The position numbers and the translations under genes are program-made. From Topomyia yanbarensis (Eukaryota > Arthropoda > Insecta > Diptera > Culicidae), in contig NC_080671.1 of assembly GCF_030247195.1 (NCBI RefSeq), forward strand, positions 302,014,504-302,078,503: a stretch of DNA of 64,000 nucleotides. Reading direction: 5' to 3'. Shown in pieces: positions 59,231-64,000 of this stretch. The notes beneath the pieces were generated by a model that searched no databases, was not told where the DNA came from, and saw only the letters and a program-made list of their open reading frames with translations. The stretch's first letter is position 1; each line of letters begins with the position of its first letter.

Positions 59231-61450
59231 TTCATATGTTCCTAATAAGATTATGTAAATTATAAAGTATTTCAAAATTTTTAATAGAAGTAACGGAAGG
59301 TTATCGAAAAGTTTCGTGAAAAAGAAAATTCCAGTAATGATAACGATTTTCCCTAACGGGTTTCAAGAGTTTTTTATTTGTTCTTTGGCATTAGGATTAG
59401 GGATAATAATTCAGATCAAAGATACTACTGGGAAGTCTTTTTTTAGAAAAACTCGATATCGAAGGAAAGTTTGAACTATGCACGCATGTACTTCAGGGGT
59501 AACGAGATATCAAGAGCAAAAATTTCAGTGCTTAGTTCTCAGCCGCGTTGGGAATTTGAGTAAACGCTGTTGAGTATGAACTTCAAATCCATTCGAAAAA
59601 AATTTTGACTCAGCACAACATATATAACCCCTTTAGGAAAATTCAGTTTTCCCTACACAATGCATTCATTGAAAAAATTATATATGTTATTAACGGAGCT
59701 TTAGCAATAATTCGTTTGTATTTCTATTGCTTTTCCATTAAATTTGTTTAACCTTTCTTGCACTAATATTTTACCTTACAATTAACCTTTCTTGCACTAA
59801 TATTTTCCTATGCTAATTTGAGCGATTCTCTGAGCCCTGCCACTATATCATGTAGTATCAAAAACATCACGAAGCATCAAGTTCTAAATGTTCTCAATCG
59901 ATATAATACTCGAAGAAAGCGATAAGAGTATAAGAAATGTATCATCGCACTGTTAGGTGGATTAAAAGCGTTTTTCAATACGTTCAATTCCCCCTTCAAT
60001 AATACCCTACGCCTTTATTAGTGGAGGTATTTGGGTTTGTTTTGTGAACTTCTGTCACGGCTTCCGCCATGTCATTACCAAATCGATTTTCTATACGTGA
60101 ATTAGGGCACAATTTTATGAAAATTTTTCATAGAACCAAAAGTTGAATCATGATTTTTTCATAGATTTAGGTACATTATTCAGTGTTCGACTATACTAAA
60201 GTATTACCTTGATCATAACCTGATTTTCGTAATAGTCAATTAGTTTACAAAATCAAAACAGTCTGGATATTTTCTTGCGAACTATTTCACGAAACTCGAA
60301 GTTTTATTCGTAAATCCATTCAATCCTCGTGAACTAATTCATGCTTCCTAATATAGTAGCCCCGATTCAATATCCGAGCTCTTGAAATAGTTCACAAATT
60401 CATCAAATATTATTCGTGTATACGAGAACTGGTTGATGATTCCTAGTATAATAGTGTAATAAAATCATGAATTATCCATGGAATCATGAACTGGTTCACG
60501 ATTCCTATATACACCTTCTGATATTTAGAGTATATCCTTAATCATTTTCAATTTCAAGCAACTTTAGGAATGGCTATGAAATTTCCACGTGAACTATTTC
60601 ATAAATGTTATGGTAATATCATAGGGGGAAGTGGCCTAATTCAGACCACTGGCCAATTCGGACCGCTGGACAATTCGGACCCCCAGCTATTTCTCAGTTA
60701 TGGTAATTTTATGAAAAGCGTATATGTCATTTTCATAGCTGCCTATCTCACAAAACTTTGCAGTTCTCAGTTTTCGTGTGCGTGCGCTAGGGGCGAATGT
60801 TGTTTCGGAGCACTTTTTTGGAAAAATGTATAAGCCGAAAAACAAGTCAACGTCAAACCAAAGGTTAACCCTGCGACAAATCGTGGATTATTTTGGGAAT
60901 ACAACTTACAAACCCAAGCAACTAGAAGTTCGGATAATACTGAAAAAGTACACTTAAAAGTTCACATAAAGTTCTACGTGAACTTTCAAGCTACTTAAGC
61001 TATTGAAACTTGAAAGCTGCTTAAGCTGCTATTAGGACATAAAACTTATTTATGCAGCTCCATTATACGAACATTTGGTTTCCTTGGGAACTCACCATCT
61101 GTTTCTGGATATCAAGGCAGCATACGAATAGCTGAGAAGAAACGAACGGTAGTAGATATCTAATTAAAGAGCGCACAGTTACATTGCCTGGCTAATGCTA
61201 CGATTCTACTGACACTGAGAATTTTTCATAGATGGGATTCAAGAATACGTCGACTGGCATATTAACTCAGCGTCTTACCCTCCATAGCCCCACACGAGAA
61301 TGTCATGCATACTTGCTAAATACAATCACGAAATATTAATAAATTTACATCCTCGATTAAAGTAATAAAACAATAATAAAGGATATTTGAAGCCAGCGTA
61401 ATTTAACACAGCAGTCATATCAAATACAACGTCAGAATCCTAAAAACGCA
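59231..61450. other. No gene seen; small repeats
   Basis: 59748-59772 (TTAACCTTTCTTGCACTAAT...) is duplicated at 59782-59806. 60300-60520 has several degenerate copies of GAACT..TTCATGATTCCTA in both orientations. 60622-60690 looks like one end of a TA-type MITE (TAGGGGGAAGTGGCC, with AATTCGGACC repeats). No coding support. Confidence 0.5.
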
Positions 61451-63982
61451 AGTAAAGCCATGTCAAGTGATCCTCGAATTTTTCGCAAAATCACCGATCT
61501 TCATGAGGTATAATTTATTGTATAGGGATTATGGTGATTAGCTTTTGGTATAAATATTTCGTTACAATTCCTTTTTTTCTTTAAGATATTAACCCTTAAA
61601 CTTTATTGCATGATAAAATTGAAAATTTTGTATCTCAAAAACTACTGAAGATAATTCAATGAATTTTTGCACACTTATGGAATGATATTTGCACTATCTT
61701 ATAAAAATGTTTTTGGTTTATAATTGTGTAAATAACGGTACTTTGCATCTATTTAAAGTTTTCAGTTGTATTTCTTCTTGTGTTCTTCACGCTAAAAATT
61801 TTCAAAACTTATGTCAAATTATGCAAAAATCTTTTACCTTCAATAATCTGTATTTATAATTTTTCATTTTTGTTCCTATCGAGAGTTATAGAGGATTTTG
61901 TAACTGTGCGCTGTTTCAACGCATGGCTCATTTTGATGCAACCCGCGAGAACGTACCTATTGGCAATGCCGCACGTCGCAACGTCCTAATGCGCATCGCT
62001 TTGAAGGAGCGTATCTCATGTTCAAAAATGGCATCTCTGAGATTAAAGCAAAAGACAAGCTTTTCTTTATGGATAATTGAAAGTGAATTTTTTCTGAGTA
62101 ATTTGCATGCTCTTTAGCGTTATTATATTGTTCAAGAGTTATTTAATTTTCTGTCACTCAATACCTCGGACAAGTGCGCTCGGTTATTGCCAGCCGATGA
62201 GCAAAGTTGAGCAGTGGGCATGTTTTAATCTGCGTTAGCATATTTTTCACAAATTGACATACTTCACCACGTTTTACTTTCACTTGGTTCTGTCTAAGAG
62301 GTAGATTGTGAATCTTTTCTTAAATCCACATAGCGCCTTTTCAGCCATGCGTCATCGGGTCGTGCGTTAAATTACGCGCTCATTTAATTTGCATCAGTGC
62401 GAGTGAGAAAACGTTTTGACGTTTGTTTTTGTTTCGATCGCACTTGGGTGTTTCCCATATAGAGAGAACTGGACGAAATGCTATATTATCTCAAGATATA
62501 CAATATTTGCTCAAAAAAACATTCGATTGATTTATGTTATAAATATGGGTCGATCACACGAATGATGTATTCCGTTAAAAAAAATCATAAATATGTTCGT
62601 CGTATCTTGTTTTTATGGCATCCATGTGGAGTGATAAATTTAAAAATTATATTGGTCAACACATGTGTAGCATATGTCGTAATGGGCGCAAAAAATACAA
62701 CGAAAATAAATATGGACATGAACAAAACACAATTTTCCTTAAATTTTCGATTTTACATCCAATGTTTATAGTAATGGGTTCCTCTATAACGCGTTTAAAA
62801 TATAGGAAAATTTACGCGTTTAATTTTTCTTCTTATAGTGTTTGCCAAAGTAATGGAACTGGAATATTCGATGATTCAACAGGTACATGCGGAAAACTGT
62901 AACGAGGATTTTGAAATAAAGATCGTTGATGAATAATTGAAATTCGACAAAAATAAATAATATCGTACCAGAACTTGGAGAACCACCAATCAACAGAATT
63001 AACAGAAGCAATAGTGATAAAAAACCCCAACATCGATGCGATTGAACAACATATTTTACGTAAACTTTTTTCAAAAGACACATCGTTGTTCACTCGGTGA
63101 AAATAAAAACGTGAAATAAAATGCTGTTGGCATAAGATTTTCCACTTTCATATAGTAATGTTGTAGACTAAAAAAGAATTTGGATATAACGTAGATGTAT
63201 TTTGACTAACAAAAGTGTTTTTAAAGATGTTAATCGTTAGTAGCGTTAAATTATAATAATAAAAAATATATTTAACAACTATAATTTTCGTTGTGCACTT
63301 CAGTCAAAAAAATTTAACGCATCTCAAAATATCCGGAAAAAAATTACCTTCGATAATTCGTATTGAAAAGTTTGCCCTTTTGCGCTAATCGAGAGATATG
63401 GTTTCTTTTAGTCATGCGATGCGCACTTCCTACACGATGCGCTTTCTGACGTAGTGACGTGCGACGTTGCCAATATGAACGTTCTCGCGGGCTGCATCAA
63501 AGTGGGCCGTGCGTTGAAACAGCGCACTGTTACAAAATCCTCCATAACTCTCGATAGGAACAAAAATGAAAAATTATAAATACAGATTATTGAAGGTGAA
63601 AGATTGCCGCATAACTTAACATACGTTTTGAAAATTTTTAGCGTGAAAAACACAAGAAAAAATACAATTGAAAATTTTAAATAGATGCAAAGTACCGTTA
63701 TTCACGCAATTATAAAGTAAAAATATTTTTATAAGATAGTGCAAATATCATGCCATAAGTGTGCAAAAATTCATTGAATTATCTTCAGTAGTTTTTGAGA
63801 TATAAAATTTTCAATTTTATCATGCAATAAAGTTTAAGGGTTAATATCTTAAAGAAAAAAAGGAATTGTAACGAAATATTAATACCAAAAGCTATTCACC
63901 ATAATCCCTATACAATAAAATATACCTTAAGAAGATCGGTGATTTTGCGAAAAAATCGAGGATCACTTGACATGGCTTTACT
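61451..63982. mobile_element. TIR element with about 550-bp inverted repeats
   Basis: The left end AGTAAAGCCATGTCAAGTGA is inverted at the right end, and the inverted similarity extends to about 62010 on the left and from about 63420 on the right. The arms share the blocks GATCGGTGATTTTGCG, TTAACCCTTAAACTTTATTG and ACTCTCGATAGGAACAAAAA, with many small differences. A TA target duplication is possible because TA sits near the ends. The 1.4-kb centre has only short frames (the longest 97 codons, 62478-62771) without motifs, so it is probably non-autonomous. Confidence 0.8.
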
Positions 63983-64000
63983 CTATTTAGAAAAGTTTGT

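Noticed and set aside
62478..62902. Two overlapping frames (97 and 95 codons) in the centre of the 61451-63982 element
   Set aside because: No transposase motif, conflicting frames and AT-biased composition; not enough to call a gene.

Overview
The window looks like intergenic or heterochromatic DNA from an insect, most likely a culicine mosquito. This is inferred from its content: a BEL/Pao LTR retrotransposon with a PHD finger, an I-type LINE, a Penelope-like element, a mariner remnant, many hAT-type and TA-type MITEs, 60-70 nt introns, and degenerate insect core-histone units. I see no intact single-copy host gene. The only long intact reading frames belong to the LINE (ORF1 and ORF2). The rest is a palimpsest of nested insertions, and many of them can be dated relative to each other from target-site duplications (TSDs).

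Layout. 1-230 is the end of a histone-repeat copy cut by the window edge. 573-7468 is a decayed BEL element (two LTRs, gag with PHD finger, pol in several frames) that landed inside a 171-bp coding-like tandem repeat (7469-8090) and was itself hit by a hAT MITE (5594-5848). 8.1-17.7 kb holds TA-type MITEs, including a 'CTAGTTGGCGG' family that recurs four times, and a broken DUF4780-like gene (minus strand, 12.0-12.7 kb). 17755-22191 is a small 4-bp-TSD MITE split by a 4.2-kb TIR element (17784-21976). That element carries pieces resembling two host genes: a G-patch/R3H protein of the NKRF type, with an intron, and a DHX16/Prp2-type helicase. 22.4-31.4 kb has scattered MITEs and long stretches with nothing recognisable.

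The centrepiece is a 4.1-kb inverted duplication of degenerate histone DNA. Arm 1 (31522-35661) and arm 2 (43482-57910) face each other across a 7.8-kb spacer. Each arm has an H4 pseudogene, two H2B 3' fragments and two H3 5' fragments, and two canonical histone 3' stem-loops. One H3 in each arm carries the same hAT MITE at the same codon, so that MITE predates the inverted duplication. After the duplication a 10.27-kb hAT-like element (46672-56942, 8-bp TSD) inserted only in arm 2; arm 1 preserves the empty site. That hAT element was in turn hit by a 6.0-kb full-length I-clade LINE (48760-54777, perfect 10-bp TSD, minus strand). The spacer holds an internally deleted mariner, a TA MITE and a 2.17-kb long-TIR fold-back element whose termini begin with CACAGTG, as in Transib elements.

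Penelope-like 3' ends abut the outer edges of both histone arms (31375-31521 minus, 58140-59230 plus), each with a hairpin followed by GAAAC that resembles the hammerhead-type motif of Penelope elements. The window closes with a 2.5-kb element with about 550-bp terminal inverted repeats (61451-63982). All family assignments are from reading motifs; no database search was possible.
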